A DNA stretch of 64,000 nucleotides, taken from Pseudomonas cremoris (lineage in GTDB: Bacteria > Pseudomonadota > Gammaproteobacteria > Pseudomonadales > Pseudomonadaceae). The notes under the pieces are model-generated. The model searched no databases, was not told where the DNA came from, and worked only from the letters and a program-made list of their open reading frames with translations. The DNA lies in contig NZ_JAAXCY010000001.1 of assembly GCF_014230465.1 (NCBI RefSeq), positions 372,001-436,000 of the forward strand, written 5' to 3'. Numbering within the stretch: the first letter of the stretch is position 1; each line of letters begins with the position of its first letter. Below are positions 1-8,528 of this stretch, in pieces. The translations under genes and the position numbers were made by a program.

Positions 1-3000
1 TCTTGCACCAACTGCGCGATGCGGTGCGGATCGCGATGCTCGCCGGGGCCCGCGAGTACCAAGCGGCAACCGGTGATCAGCGGCCAGAAGCACTCCCACA
101 CCGATACGTCAAAACTGATCGGCGCCTTCTGCATCAGCACATCGGTTTCATTGAGCGGGTAAGTGGCTTGCATCCACTGCAAGCGCTCGGCCAAGGCCGC
201 GTGAGTGTTGCCCACGCCTTTGGGCTGGCCGGTGGAACCGGAGGTGTAGATCACGTAGGCGAGGTTGTCGCCATTGAGGTGCAGACCCGGCGGCTGGGTG
301 GGCCAGCTGTCCAGGTGCAGGCTGTCCATGGCGATCACGCACACGCCATCAGCCGTGGGCAGTTGCTCCAACAGCGCGGTCTGGGTCAGCAGCAGATGTA
401 CGCCGCTGTCCTTGAGCATGTAGGCCAGGCGGTCGGCGGGGTAGTCCGGATCAAGCGGCACATAGGCGCCACCGGCCTTGATGATTGCCAGTAGGCCGAT
501 CAGCAATTGCGGCGAACGCTCGGCGGCGATCGCCACGCATACGTCCGGGCCCACGCCTTTGTCACGCAAGTAATGGGCCAGGCGGTTGGCCTGGGTGTGC
601 AGTTGGGCAAAGGTCAGGCTGCCGTCCTGCCAGACCAATGCGGTAGCGTCCGAGGTCTGCTGATTGAGCAATTCGGGGAGCCATTGCTCGGCGGGCGCAC
701 ACGGCGCTTCACTCCACACTTGTTGCTCGTCTTGCTGCATCAGCTTGAGGTCGCCGATGGCTTGCTGGGGTTGGTCGCACACCGCTTGCAGCAGTTGGGT
801 GAAGTGCTCGGCCAGGCGCTCGATGGTGCGGGTTTCGAACAGTTCGTCGGCGTAGTCGAACGACAGGCTCAGGCGCCCACTGCGGTCCTCTTCACTGTGC
901 AGTTGCAGGTCGAACTTGGCTTCGCGGCTGTGCCATGGCAGCTCGTCGGCGAGCATGCCCGGCAGGCGGCGCAATGCACTGAGGTCGCGTTGCTGGTGGT
1001 TGAACATGACCTGGAACAGACCTTGTTCACGAGCCTGCGGGAAGGCTTCGAGCAGTTGCTCGAACGGCAGGTCCTGGTGGGCCTGGGCGCCCATCGCCGT
1101 CTCGCGGGTGGCGGCCAACAGCGCGTCGAACGACAGGCGGCTGTCCAGTTCAGCACGCAACACCAGCGTGTTGATGAAGAAGCCGATCAGGCCCTGGGTT
1201 TCCTGGCGCGGACGGTTGGCGTTGGGCACGCCGATGCGGATATCACGCTGGCCGCTGTAGCGGTAAAGCAAGGTCTGGAACGCCGCCAGCAACAGCATGA
1301 ACGGCGTGGACTGGTTGGCCTGGGCGGTCTGGCGAATCGCTTCGCTGAGGCCCGCATTCAACCGCACGGTATGGCGCGAGGCGCTGTTGCGGTGATGCGC
1401 CGAATGCGGGTGGTCGGTGGCCAGGCTCAGGGTCGGATGTTCCTCGCCGAGTTGCGCCTTCCAGTAGGCCAGTTGCCGCTGGCCTTCGCCCTCGGCCAGC
1501 CATTGGCGCTGCCAACTGCCATAGTCGGCGTATTGCAGGGCCTGGGGCGGCAGCTCCAGGCTTTGGCCTTGGGCTGCGGCGGCGTACAGGCGGGAGAACT
1601 CGTCGATCAAAATGTTGAGCGACCAACCGTCGGCGATGATGTGGTGCAAGGTCACTAGAAGTTGGTGGTCTTCATCATCCAGACGAACCAGGGTCACCCA
1701 CAGCAGCGGACCTTTTTCCAGGTCGAACTGAGTGCGTGCTTCGTCCTCGCGGATCTGTTGCGCGCGAGCTTCGCGTTCGGCCAAAGGCAGGTCGCTGAGG
1801 TCGATGACTTGCAGCTCGAAATCAGCCTTGGCATCGACACGCTGGAAGGCCTGGCCATCGCGCTCATAGAAACGTGTGCGCAGCGCTTCGTGGCGTTGGA
1901 TCAGTTGCTGGAAACTGGCACGCACCGCGTCTTCGTCCAGCTCGCCGCGCAGGCGCAAGGCGCCGGGGATGGTATAGGCGCTACTATGGGGATCCAGTTG
2001 CCAGGTGATCCACAGGCGGTTCTGCGCCAGGGATTGGGGCAGTTCATCCTGGCGCGACAGGCGGTGGATGGCGCCTTGGGCGACGCCACCGTCTTGCTGC
2101 AATTGCGCGACATTCGTGGCGAAGCCTTCCAGGGTTGGCGCCTCGAACAGCATGCGCAGGTTCAGCTCCAGGCCCAGGGTTTCGCGCAGGCGTGCCACTA
2201 CCTGAGTGGCGGTGATGGAGTTGCCGCCGAGCAGGAAGAAGTGGTCATCGGCGGCGACCGTCGCGACATGCAGCTGCTCGCACCAGATCGCGGCGATCCG
2301 GTTTTGCAGTTCGGACTCCAACACCGCATCACCGACCTGGGTTTGCACCTCGGGAAACTGCGCGTAGCTATCGAGGCTGCCATCGGCGTGACGCAAGCCA
2401 CACGCCGCCCGCTGCACCTTGCCGCTGGAAGTCTTGGGCAGCGCGCCGGGGTTGAGCAGCACCACCACGCTCGGCGCCTCTTGATAAGCCTCGGCAACCG
2501 CTTGGCGAATCGCCTTGATCAACGCTTCGGGCGGCAGGATTTTCTGCACGCTGCGGCTGATCTCGGCGGCAATGCCGATGCCTTCCAGGCCCTGGTGATT
2601 CACGGCAAACGCCGCCACCCGGCCCTTGCGTACCACTTCTACTTCGCGCTCGATGGTCTGCTCGATGTCCTGGGGGTACAGGTTGTGACCGCGCACGATC
2701 AGCAGGTCTTTCAAGCGGCCAGTGATGTACACCTCGCCAAAGCGCATAAAACCCAGGTCGCCGGTGCGCAACCAGGTACGACCGGCGTGCTGCACGAAGG
2801 TCTTGGCAGTGGCCTCGGGGTTGCGCCAGTAGCCGTGGGCGATGCTTGGGCCGGTAGCCCAGAGTTCGCCAACGCTATTGTCTGGCAACTCTGCCAGGGT
2901 CTGCGGGTCGACGATCAGCACCGCGTGTTCCGGCTGGCTGGTGCCGCAACTCATGATCGCAGCGCCCTGCCCCGGCTCGGCGCGGTTGGCGGCCAATGCT

Positions 3001-4046
3001 TGTTCGTCCATGCGCATGGCCGGGATGCCACGGCCACGGCTGCCGCCGGCGACGAACAGCGTCGCTTCGGCCAGGCCATAGGAGGCGAAAAAATTATCGG
3101 GCGTAAACCCGCAGGCAGCGAACTTCTCGGCGAAGCGCTCCAGGGTGTCGAGACGGATTGGCTCGGAGCCGGAATAGGCCACGCGCCATTGGCTCAAGTC
3201 CAGGCGTTCCACGGCCGACTCACTGACCCGCTCGCTGCACAGGCGGTAGGCGAAATCCGGGCCGCCGCTGATGGTGCCGCCGTATTCGCTGATCGCTTCG
3301 AGCCAGCGCAATGGGCGACCGAGGAAGTACGCCGGAGACATCAACACGCACGGCACGCCGCTGAAGATCGGTTGCAACAGGCCGCCGATCAGGCCCATGT
3401 CGTGGTACAGCGGCAACCAACTGACGATCACGTCATTCGGGTTGAGGTCGATGCCAAAGCCGCGACGGATCAGCACTTCGTTGGCCACCAGGTTGCCGTG
3501 GCTGACTTGCACGCCCTTGGGCAACGCGGTGGAGCCGGAGGTGTATTGCAGGAAGGCGATGTCGTCGGCATGCAGGTCAGGGGCGACCCAGCGATCGGCA
3601 ATCTGCGCATCGAGGGTATCGACACTCAATACCGGCGGCGCATTTTCGATCTGCGCCAGGCCATCGCCGAGGCTGGCGATGGTCAGCAGCAGGCGCGGTT
3701 CGGCATCACTGATGATCGACAGCAGACGCTCCTGGTGATGGCGACGGGTGGACTCCGGCGGATACGCCGGTACCGCGATCACCCCGGCGTACAGGCAACC
3801 AAAGAACGCCGCGACGTAATCCGGGCCGCTAGGGAACAACAGCACCGCACGGTCGCCGAGCGCCGCATTGGCCTGCAACGCGGCGGCGATGGTGCGGGCA
3901 CGCCTGTCGAGGTCGCGATAGCTGAGCACAATGTTCTGCTCGGCGGATTCGGCAAGGAAGCGCAAGGCCACCTGGTCCGGGGTTTGCGCAGCGCGACGTT
4001 GAAGGGACTGGACCAATGTGCGGGGAAGTTCGAAGGCGTCCATCAT
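1..4046 (-). CDS. pvdL: Pyoverdine chromophore NRPS PvdL, N-terminal part (runs off the window)
   Basis: Nonribosomal peptide synthetase; 1,348 codons are visible and the gene continues past base 1. Domains in order: fatty-acyl-AMP ligase (about residues 1-560, core YTSGSTALPKGV near 169), carrier domain (LGGNSIT, phosphopantetheine serine near 609), condensation domain (HHIIADGW near 802), and an adenylation domain (YTSGSTGQPKGV near 1269) still open at the edge. An acyl ligase-carrier-C-A opening is typical of PvdL, which loads a fatty acid and then assembles the Glu-Tyr-Dab chromophore precursor in the cytoplasm. The start is one of two tandem ATGs (4046 or 4043) with an AGGA just upstream. 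It lies 51 bp behind pvdG in a probable pvdG-pvdL operon next to pvdS, the same order as in P. aeruginosa. Identity is firm from domain order plus context; the downstream modules cannot be seen. Confidence 0.95.
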   Translation of the reverse strand, partial: MMDAFELPRTLVQSLQRRAAQTPDQVALRFLAESAEQNIVLSYRDLDRRARTIAAALQANAALGDRAVLLFPSGPDYVAAFFGCLYAGVIAVPAYPPESTRRHHQERLLSIISDAEPRLLLTIASLGDGLAQIENAPPVLSVDTLDAQIADRWVAPDLHADDIAFLQYTSGSTALPKGVQVSHGNLVANEVLIRRGFGIDLNPNDVIVSWLPLYHDMGLIGGLLQPIFSGVPCVLMSPAYFLGRPLRWLEAISEYGGTISGGPDFAYRLCSERVSESAVERLDLSQWRVAYSGSEPIRLDTLERFAEKFAACGFTPDNFFASYGLAEATLFVAGGSRGRGIPAMRMDEQALAANRAEPGQGAAIMSCGTSQPEHAVLIVDPQTLAELPDNSVGELWATGPSIAHGYWRNPEATAKTFVQHAGRTWLRTGDLGFMRFGEVYITGRLKDLLIVRGHNLYPQDIEQTIEREVEVVRKGRVAAFAVNHQGLEGIGIAAEISRSVQKILPPEALIKAIRQAVAEAYQEAPSVVVLLNPGALPKTSSGKVQRAACGLRHADGSLDSYAQFPEVQTQVGDAVLESELQNRIAAIWCEQLHVATVAADDHFFLLGGNSITATQVVARLRETLGLELNLRMLFEAPTLEGFATNVAQLQQDGGVAQGAIHRLSRQDELPQSLAQNRLWITWQLDPHSSAYTIPGALRLRGELDEDAVRASFQQLIQRHEALRTRFYERDGQAFQRVDAKADFELQVIDLSDLPLAEREARAQQIREDEARTQFDLEKGPLLWVTLVRLDDEDHQLLVTLHHIIADGWSLNILIDEFSRLYAAAAQGQSLELPPQALQYADYGSWQRQWLAEGEGQRQLAYWKAQLGEEHPTLSLATDHPHSAHHRNSASRHTVRLNAGLSEAIRQTAQANQSTPFMLLLAAFQTLLYRYSGQRDIRIGVPNANRPRQETQGLIGFFINTLVLRAELDSRLSFDALLAATRETAMGAQAHQDLPFEQLLEAFPQAREQGLFQVMFNHQQRDLSALRRLPGMLADELPWHSREAKFDLQLHSEEDRSGRLSLSFDYADELFETRTIERLAEHFTQLLQAVCDQPQQAIGDLKLMQQDEQQVWSEAPCAPAEQWLPELLNQQTSDATALVWQDGSLTFAQLHTQANRLAHYLRDKGVGPDVCVAIAAERSPQLLIGLLAIIKAGGAYVPLDPDYPADRLAYMLKDSGVHLLLTQTALLEQLPTADGVCVIAMDSLHLDSWPTQPPGLHLNGDNLAYVIYTSGSTGQPKGVGNTHAALAERLQWMQATYPLNETDVLMQKAPISFDVSVWECFWPLITGCRLVLAGPGEHRDPHRIAQLVQ

Positions 4047-4097
4047 GGGGTTCCTGCCTGAAATCGGCTTACGGGGAAATCGGGGAATGTGAGGCGC

Positions 4098-4850
4098 TCA
4101 ACCAGCAGCCAGTTGCCGTGCCGCGTCATTGCGCCAGCGGGCCAGGTGCTCGTCGGCATAGCGCCGCACGCAGCGCAGTACGGCGCTTTCGTGCTGCACG
4201 AGGAAGAAGTGGTGACCGTCGAACATGTCCAGGGAAAAACCGCTGGCCGCGTCGGTTTGCCAGTCGAGCAATTGGTCGGCGCGCACCGTGTCTTGCTTAC
4301 CGCCCAACACGTGGATCGGCATACCCAACGGCTCGCGCTGGCCGTAGGTGAAGCTGCCGCACAGCAGAAAATCGGCGCGCAGGATCGGCAGCATCAACTG
4401 CATCAACTCAGCATTGGCCAGGACCTCTTCGGCGGTGCCCTGCAGTTCGCGCAGGCGGGCGATCAGCTGTTCGTCGGTTTTTTCGACGGCGTATTCGCTG
4501 ACATCGCGATGTGCCGGGCCCGCTGTGCCGGACGCGAATAGCGCCAAGGGCGCCGGGGCTTTACGCGCGGCCAAAGCGTGGGCCAGTTCGAACGCCAGCA
4601 GCCCGCCGAGGCTATGGCCAAACAGCGCATAAGGGCCGTCCAGGTCGCGGCTGATTTCATCTGCAAGCTGCGCTGCCAAGGTTTTGATATCGCGCTGCAA
4701 GGGTTCTCCCAGGCGCATGCCACGGCCCGGCAGCTCTAGCGGACACACCTGCAACCACTCCGGCAAAGCGCGGCGCCAGCGCGCGTAAACCATGGCACTG
4801 GCGCCCGAATAAGGCAGGCAGAACAGCCGCAGCCGCGTTGGTGTACTCAT
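4098..4850 (-). CDS. pvdG: Type II thioesterase of pyoverdine synthesis, PvdG
   Basis: A 250-residue alpha/beta-hydrolase of the external (type II) thioesterase family, which frees NRPS carrier domains from wrong or stalled acyl groups. The nucleophile elbow GHSLGG puts the catalytic serine at residue 80; Asp187 (in GGKQDTV) and His214 (in GHHFFL) complete the triad. Length is normal for the family. It is co-directional with pvdL and divergent from pvdS, the conserved pvdL-pvdG-pvdS arrangement. A PvdS-type promoter is visible about 110 bp upstream. The ATG at 4850 has only a weak, distant GGAG, so the start rests on the conserved N-terminus ([11 protein letters not shown]). Confidence 0.93.
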   Translation of the reverse strand: MSTPTRLRLFCLPYSGASAMVYARWRRALPEWLQVCPLELPGRGMRLGEPLQRDIKTLAAQLADEISRDLDGPYALFGHSLGGLLAFELAHALAARKAPAPLALFASGTAGPAHRDVSEYAVEKTDEQLIARLRELQGTAEEVLANAELMQLMLPILRADFLLCGSFTYGQREPLGMPIHVLGGKQDTVRADQLLDWQTDAASGFSLDMFDGHHFFLVQHESAVLRCVRRYADEHLARWRNDAARQLAAG

Positions 4851-4961
4851 CGCTTGAGGACTCCAAACTGAAACATGCTGTGTGCACGATCGAAACCCAT
4901 CTCGCTCTCCTGCGGGTGCTGATCCTTGGCCGTTTCACTAACGAGCCTGTCACCCATGAGA

Positions 4962-4985
4962 ACGGACGGCAGCAGCAAATAATTA
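4962..4985 (-). promoter_or_regulatory. Putative PvdS (iron-starvation) promoter of pvdG-pvdL
   Basis: On the minus strand TAATT (4985-4981), a 16-base spacer and CGT (4964-4962) match the PvdS/IS-box consensus TAAAT-N16-CGT with one mismatch in the -35 part. The predicted start of transcription would leave a leader of about 100 bases before pvdG. It is in the right place and orientation for a known PvdS target operon, but the element is short and imperfect. Confidence 0.5.
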
Positions 4986-5053
4986 GTCGCGGGGGATGAG
5001 CGAGACGTGGTTCACACCTTCCGGGAAGGCATAAGATTAGTTCGTCTTCTCAT

Positions 5054-5082
5054 TTGACAATCATTATCATTAAGCCTAATTT
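5054..5082 (+). promoter_or_regulatory. Sigma-70 promoter of pvdS
   Basis: TTGACA (5054-5059), a 17-base spacer and TAATTT (5077-5082) form a good housekeeping promoter pointing at pvdS, with a leader of about 65 bases. The Fur box covers its -35 and spacer, so iron-loaded Fur would block polymerase directly. Confidence 0.65.
5055..5069. promoter_or_regulatory. Fur box upstream of pvdS
   Basis: TGACAATCATTATCA is a 7-1-7 inverted repeat differing by one base from the Fur core TGATAAT-N-ATTATCA. It overlaps the pvdS promoter. Iron repression of pvdS through Fur is established in Pseudomonas. Confidence 0.8.
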
Positions 5083-5152
5083 GTTGCCCGATGTGTAGGA
5101 GGCCTCAGCAAGGACGCCCTCCCCTAACCTCTTTAGCAATCAGGTGAATTCC

Positions 5153-5704
5153 ATGACGGAACCCGTATCCACAGGCAGGTGTGACTCACCACTTCTTCAG
5201 GCATTTGTCGACAATCGGCTGATCCTGGTGAAGATCGCAGCACGTATCACCGGCTGCCGCTCACGCGCCGAAGACGTGGTGCAAGACGCCTACTTCCGAC
5301 TGCAATCGGCACCAACGATCACCTCATCGTTCAAGGCCCAACTCAGTTATCTGTTCCAGATCGTGCGCAACCTGGCGATCGACCACTACCGCAAGCAGGC
5401 ACTGGAGCTCAAATACTCGGGGACGGAAGAGGAAGGCTTGAATGTGGTCATCCACGGCGCTTCACCGGAAACCTCCCACATCAATTTCAACACGCTGGAA
5501 AACATCGCCGACGCCCTGACCGAGTTGCCGCAGCGCACCCGTTACGCGTTCGAGATGTATCGCCTGCATGGCGTGCCGCAGAAGGACATCGCCAAGGAAT
5601 TGGGCGTATCACCGACGCTGGTGAACTTCATGATTCGCGATGCGCTGGTGCATTGCCGCAAGGTGTCGGGCAGCCATAGCGATACGTTTGCGCGGCGGGT
5701 CTGA
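5153..5704 (+). CDS. pvdS: ECF iron-starvation sigma factor PvdS
   Basis: A 183-residue extracytoplasmic-function sigma factor that directs RNA polymerase to pyoverdine promoters under iron limitation. Region 2 is seen in SRAEDVVQDAYFRLQ and FQIVRNLAIDHYRKQ, region 4 in LTELPQRTRYAFEMYRLHG and the helix-turn-helix QKDIAKELGVSPTLVNFMI. The sequence closely follows remembered PvdS of P. aeruginosa. The ATG at 5153 is chosen over an in-frame GTG at 5144 because AGGTGA (5142-5147) sits five bases before it and overlaps the GTG. Transcription starts from a Fur-covered promoter; activity is normally held by the anti-sigma FpvR, which is not in this window. Targets visible here are pvdG-pvdL and the acetyltransferase at 5782. 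Confidence 0.97.
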   Translation: MTEPVSTGRCDSPLLQAFVDNRLILVKIAARITGCRSRAEDVVQDAYFRLQSAPTITSSFKAQLSYLFQIVRNLAIDHYRKQALELKYSGTEEEGLNVVIHGASPETSHINFNTLENIADALTELPQRTRYAFEMYRLHGVPQKDIAKELGVSPTLVNFMIRDALVHCRKVSGSHSDTFARRV

Positions 5705-5735
5705 AAACCTATAGCCAAGCGCGCCCAAACTGCCA

Positions 5736-5766
5736 TGTAGTGAGCGGGCTTGCCCCGCTCACTACA
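5736..5766. repeat. REP-like palindrome between convergent genes, likely bidirectional terminator
   Basis: TGTAGTGAGCGGG and CCCGCTCACTACA arms flank a CTTGC-type centre, giving a near-perfect 31-base hairpin. The unit is a variant of the REP family seen elsewhere in the window (18669, 14749, 43632). It stands between the 3' ends of pvdS and the acetyltransferase gene, where it could end both transcripts, though no U-tract follows. Confidence 0.6.
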
Positions 5767-5781
5767 AAGAGCGTCCGGGCT

Positions 5782-6795
5782 TTAGACCAACCCACACCGA
5801 TCAAAAAACCGCTCGCGCCCCAGGATCATCAAGGCGGCACGCTTGTGGGGGAAATCAAATTCCTTCTCGCAGTGGAAACACTGGTTCTGCATATGGCCAA
5901 TCATCTTCGCGTTGTCAGCACGCGGCTCCGCCACCACGCGCTGGGTGCGCGGATCATCCAGGAACAGGTAGTGCACCAAAGCAGATAACCAACTCGCGAC
6001 TTTGTGCGGGCCACGGTGATGTTCTTCCCCCACCAGCATGTGAATGCCACGGTCATAGTCGCCAGCAGCGTAGAACGGTGCGATGCGGTCTTCCTTGGCC
6101 CAGTAGGCTTCGAAATAAGCGAAGGGTTCGTCATCGAAGCATCCGATCAGCGTGAGGGTGTGGGGATCGGCTTCCAGCTTGTCCAGGTATTCGCGGTGCT
6201 GTTCCAGGCTGCCGCTTTCCTGCCAGAAACTCGCCACGCGCTCGCTGTTCTGCCAGCGATTGAAGCGCGCCAGGTCCACATCAATTTCAACGGTACGCAG
6301 GGAAATCCAAGCGCCCAGGCGTGCGTCAAAACGCCGGTACACCTCACCACGCGGCTTGGGTGCGCGAGCGGGGTGGCGCTTGCCATTGCTGATGACCATC
6401 TGCTGCGGGTAACTGCCACTGAGGGATTGCCCGAGCCACGGCTGGGGCAGTTGCCAGAACAGCGTGCGCTCGCAGTGAAATTGCCCTGCCACCTCGGTGG
6501 CAACCAGCAGGCCACTGCGCAAGGCATCTTCAGCCGCATGTTCAAGGTGCCAAACCAGGTGCTGGCGCGCAGGCTCCTTGACGAACAGCCAATAACTGGC
6601 CGCCCATAAGGCACGCGCCGGGGCAACGTGGTTGGCGTCCTGCAAATGCACGTGCAACACGTCGCCCCGCTCAAGGCGTAAACGCACCAGCGGCTGGCCT
6701 TCCAGGGTCAGGCTCAGGTGAGCGTCGGTTTCATCGGCATTCAAGGCGGGCCCGGCCGGCAGCGGCAAGGTCGACAGGTCTTTCAGATTGGACAT
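5782..6795 (-). CDS. Siderophore GNAT acetyltransferase (IucB/PvdYII-like)
   Basis: A 337-residue protein whose C-terminal half (about 165-330) matches the acetyltransferase family of IucB, RhbD and PvdYII: FNRWQNSERVASFW, LIGCFDDEPFAYFEAYW, DRGIHMLVGEEHHRGPHK, HYLFLDDPRTQRVVAEPRAD and FDFPHKRAALMI. These enzymes acetylate N-hydroxylated ornithine or lysine with acetyl-CoA. Next to pvdS this suggests acetylation of N5-hydroxyornithine for a pyoverdine containing AcOHOrn; the substrate is inferred. The N-terminal 160 residues are less conserved and typical of the longer IucB-type proteins. A perfect PvdS box lies 40-63 bp upstream, so the gene should be iron-regulated. The start ATG follows a GAG-rich leader. 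Confidence 0.85.
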   Translation of the reverse strand: MSNLKDLSTLPLPAGPALNADETDAHLSLTLEGQPLVRLRLERGDVLHVHLQDANHVAPARALWAASYWLFVKEPARQHLVWHLEHAAEDALRSGLLVATEVAGQFHCERTLFWQLPQPWLGQSLSGSYPQQMVISNGKRHPARAPKPRGEVYRRFDARLGAWISLRTVEIDVDLARFNRWQNSERVASFWQESGSLEQHREYLDKLEADPHTLTLIGCFDDEPFAYFEAYWAKEDRIAPFYAAGDYDRGIHMLVGEEHHRGPHKVASWLSALVHYLFLDDPRTQRVVAEPRADNAKMIGHMQNQCFHCEKEFDFPHKRAALMILGRERFFDRCGLV

Positions 6796-6834
6796 GGGAG
6801 GGGCTCACGATAATCGTCGACAGATAGAGAAGTG

Positions 6835-6858
6835 ACGTGAGCCATGGGTAGAAATTTA
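6835..6858 (-). promoter_or_regulatory. PvdS (IS-box) promoter of the siderophore acetyltransferase
   Basis: Minus strand GCTAAAT (-35, 6860-6854), exactly 16 bases, then CGT (6837-6835) is a perfect match to the PvdS promoter consensus (G/C)TAAAT-N16-CGT. It lies 40 bp before the acetyltransferase start, in the gap after the solute-binding protein gene. Confidence 0.75.
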
Positions 6859-6863
6859 GCCCG

Positions 6864-7652
6864 TCAGGGCGTGGGCATCACATCGATGCGGTAGGGTTCG
6901 AAGATTTTCAGCATCTCGCCGTTGTCCCGCAGGCGCTTGAGCAACCCGGCAAACGCTTCGCCGGTGATCGGCGCCTTGGGTCGCAGCAACGCATAGTGGT
7001 GATAGACCTGATCGATGCGTTCCGACACCAGGAACTGCGCGGCCATCTCCGCGTTGCGCACCATGAAATCACTGAGGTATGAGCGGGTGACCAAGGCGAT
7101 GTCCGCACGCCCGCGCGCCACCATCAACAGGTTGCTGTCATGGGAATAGGTCAACGTGGCGTTGAAGTGCTCGGCCATGTACTTGGGGTCGGGGTTGAAG
7201 TTGGCAAAGGCGTAGTGATAACCGCTGAACACCGCCAGGCGTTTGCCGGTGAGGTCGGCGAAATAGTCCTGGCCGCGACCGGCCTCACGCTGGGCGACGA
7301 AGATTTCTGCGTCTTCCAGGCCCATATCGACGCTGGTGTGAGCAATTTTCTGCCAGCCCCAGTCAGGGTTCTCGAAGATCGCCATGTCGACGCGGCCCTG
7401 CTCAAAGTCCCGGAAACGCCGTGGGATCGAGGTGGGTACCAGCACAAATTGGTAATCACTTTGCACGGCGTTCAGAGCTTCGACCAGTTGCGGCAGCAGT
7501 CCGGTGTCTGCACCCTGCTCAGGGCGCACCGTGTAGGGCGGGAAATGTGCCGCGCCGATCCTCACCAACTGCGCAGCCGAAGCCGGCATCCAGCCCACGG
7601 TGCCCAGTGTCCATAAAGCAAGTCCTGCAGCCAGCCGCCAGGGCGAAAACAT
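6864..7652 (-). CDS. Periplasmic amino-acid-type solute-binding protein (SBP_bac_3 family)
   Basis: About 262 residues. The N-terminus from ATG 7652 is a convincing signal peptide (MFSPWRLAAG, hydrophobic core, cleavage after PASAA). The mature part begins LVRIGAAHFPPYTV and carries the fold marks GLLPQLVEALNA, GRVDMAIFENPDW, DLTGKRLAVFSGYHYAF and GRADIALVTRSYLSDF of family-3 solute-binding proteins. No permease or ATPase lies nearby, so it is either an orphan binding protein or a sensory one; the ligand is unknown. The start is uncertain: the frame stays open to a TTG at 7715 and no start has a well-placed ribosome site. It ends just upstream of the PvdS box of the next gene, so the two are separately transcribed. 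Confidence 0.75.
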   Translation of the reverse strand: MFSPWRLAAGLALWTLGTVGWMPASAAQLVRIGAAHFPPYTVRPEQGADTGLLPQLVEALNAVQSDYQFVLVPTSIPRRFRDFEQGRVDMAIFENPDWGWQKIAHTSVDMGLEDAEIFVAQREAGRGQDYFADLTGKRLAVFSGYHYAFANFNPDPKYMAEHFNATLTYSHDSNLLMVARGRADIALVTRSYLSDFMVRNAEMAAQFLVSERIDQVYHHYALLRPKAPITGEAFAGLLKRLRDNGEMLKIFEPYRIDVMPTP

Positions 7653-7745
7653 CAAGGCACACACCGTTCGATACACTGATGGCAATAAGCTAGGCGTTTT
7701 CCTCTGGAGAGACAACTTTCCAACGTCAAATTAATAGCTTGCGCC

Positions 7746-8369
7746 TCAGTCGGCCTTCAGAACCATCAACAGGGCTTCTTCGGCCAGTTGCTCAAGCGTG
7801 AGGCTGCCCTCGGCACGGAACCAGGTGGTGGTCCAGGACAACGCCCCCGTGAGAAAGCGCCGCGTGATAAACACATCGCCCTTGATATAGCCGGCCGCCT
7901 TGGCCTCCCCCAGCACCTGCAACCAGATAGCTTCATAGACGTCGCGCAACGCCAGCACCTGGGCCTGGCCTTCGGCCGACAGTGAGCGCCACTCATACAC
8001 CAACACCGCCATGGCCTCGCCGCTGCCGCCCATGATCGACTGCAATTCGCAGCGGATCAGCGCCAGCACGCGTTCACGCACGTTCGTGGCTTCTTCAAGG
8101 GAGGCACGCATCATCGCGGTGTTGTAGTGGATGGTTTCCTCCATCACTGCCCGCAGGATCTCGTCCTTGCTCTTGAAGTGATGAAAGATGCTGCCGGACT
8201 GGATGCCCACGGCGCTGGCCAGGTCACGCACCGTAGTGCGCTCGTAGCCCTTGTTGCGAAACAGGTGGGCCGCGGTTTGCAACAACTTGCCCCGGGCACT
8301 GTCGGGGTCGGTCAATTGGCCGCCGTCGACCATGGTGCGCATCACCCGCAGGGCTTTGTGCTCATCCAT
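7746..8369 (-). CDS. atuR: TetR-family repressor AtuR
   Basis: A 207-residue TetR-type regulator. The DNA-binding domain spans about residues 25-75 (AAHLFRNKGYERTTVRDLASA, then GIQSGSIFHHFKSKDEIL), followed by a helical ligand domain. It is divergent from atuA, and the intergenic region carries two mirror-image 16-mers. In P. aeruginosa AtuR represses the atu operon by binding two inverted repeats between atuR and atuA, and inducers relieve this. Start at ATG 8369 with AGGAG about 6 bases upstream. Confidence 0.88.
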   Translation of the reverse strand: MDEHKALRVMRTMVDGGQLTDPDSARGKLLQTAAHLFRNKGYERTTVRDLASAVGIQSGSIFHHFKSKDEILRAVMEETIHYNTAMMRASLEEATNVRERVLALIRCELQSIMGGSGEAMAVLVYEWRSLSAEGQAQVLALRDVYEAIWLQVLGEAKAAGYIKGDVFITRRFLTGALSWTTTWFRAEGSLTLEQLAEEALLMVLKAD

Positions 8370-8432
8370 GCTGCTCTCCTCACCTTCACTTCTACGGACG
8401 TCTTGGCCGGCAATTTAGGCCGTGGCCGCTAC

Positions 8433-8448
8433 CCAAGCAAGCGCTTGG
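8433..8448. promoter_or_regulatory. AtuR operator 1
   Basis: CCAAGCAAGCGCTTGG, an imperfect palindrome (CCAAGC...GCTTGG). It is the exact reverse complement of the site at 8477-8492, with a centre-to-centre spacing of 44 bp, about four helical turns. Position between the divergent atuR and atuA matches the two inverted-repeat operators described for AtuR. Confidence 0.75.
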
Positions 8449-8476
8449 CTTAAACTTTGTGTCGAGAGTTTACAAA

Positions 8477-8492
8477 CCAAGCGCTTGCTTGG
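8477..8492. promoter_or_regulatory. AtuR operator 2
   Basis: CCAAGCGCTTGCTTGG, exact reverse complement of operator 1. The 28 bp between the two sites contain AAACT and AGTTT in mirror arrangement, so the divergent promoters probably lie in or beside this pair. The site is 37 bp before the atuA start. Confidence 0.75.
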
Positions 8493-8528
8493 TAGTCTCG
8501 GCAGCAGCCACTTGGAGAAGGATTTCTC

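Noticed and set aside
1662..4061. Long open frame (799 codons) on the plus strand opposite pvdL
   Set aside because: It is the antisense shadow of a high-GC NRPS gene; the minus strand shows clear acyl ligase, carrier and condensation motifs, and the plus frame has no recognisable domain.
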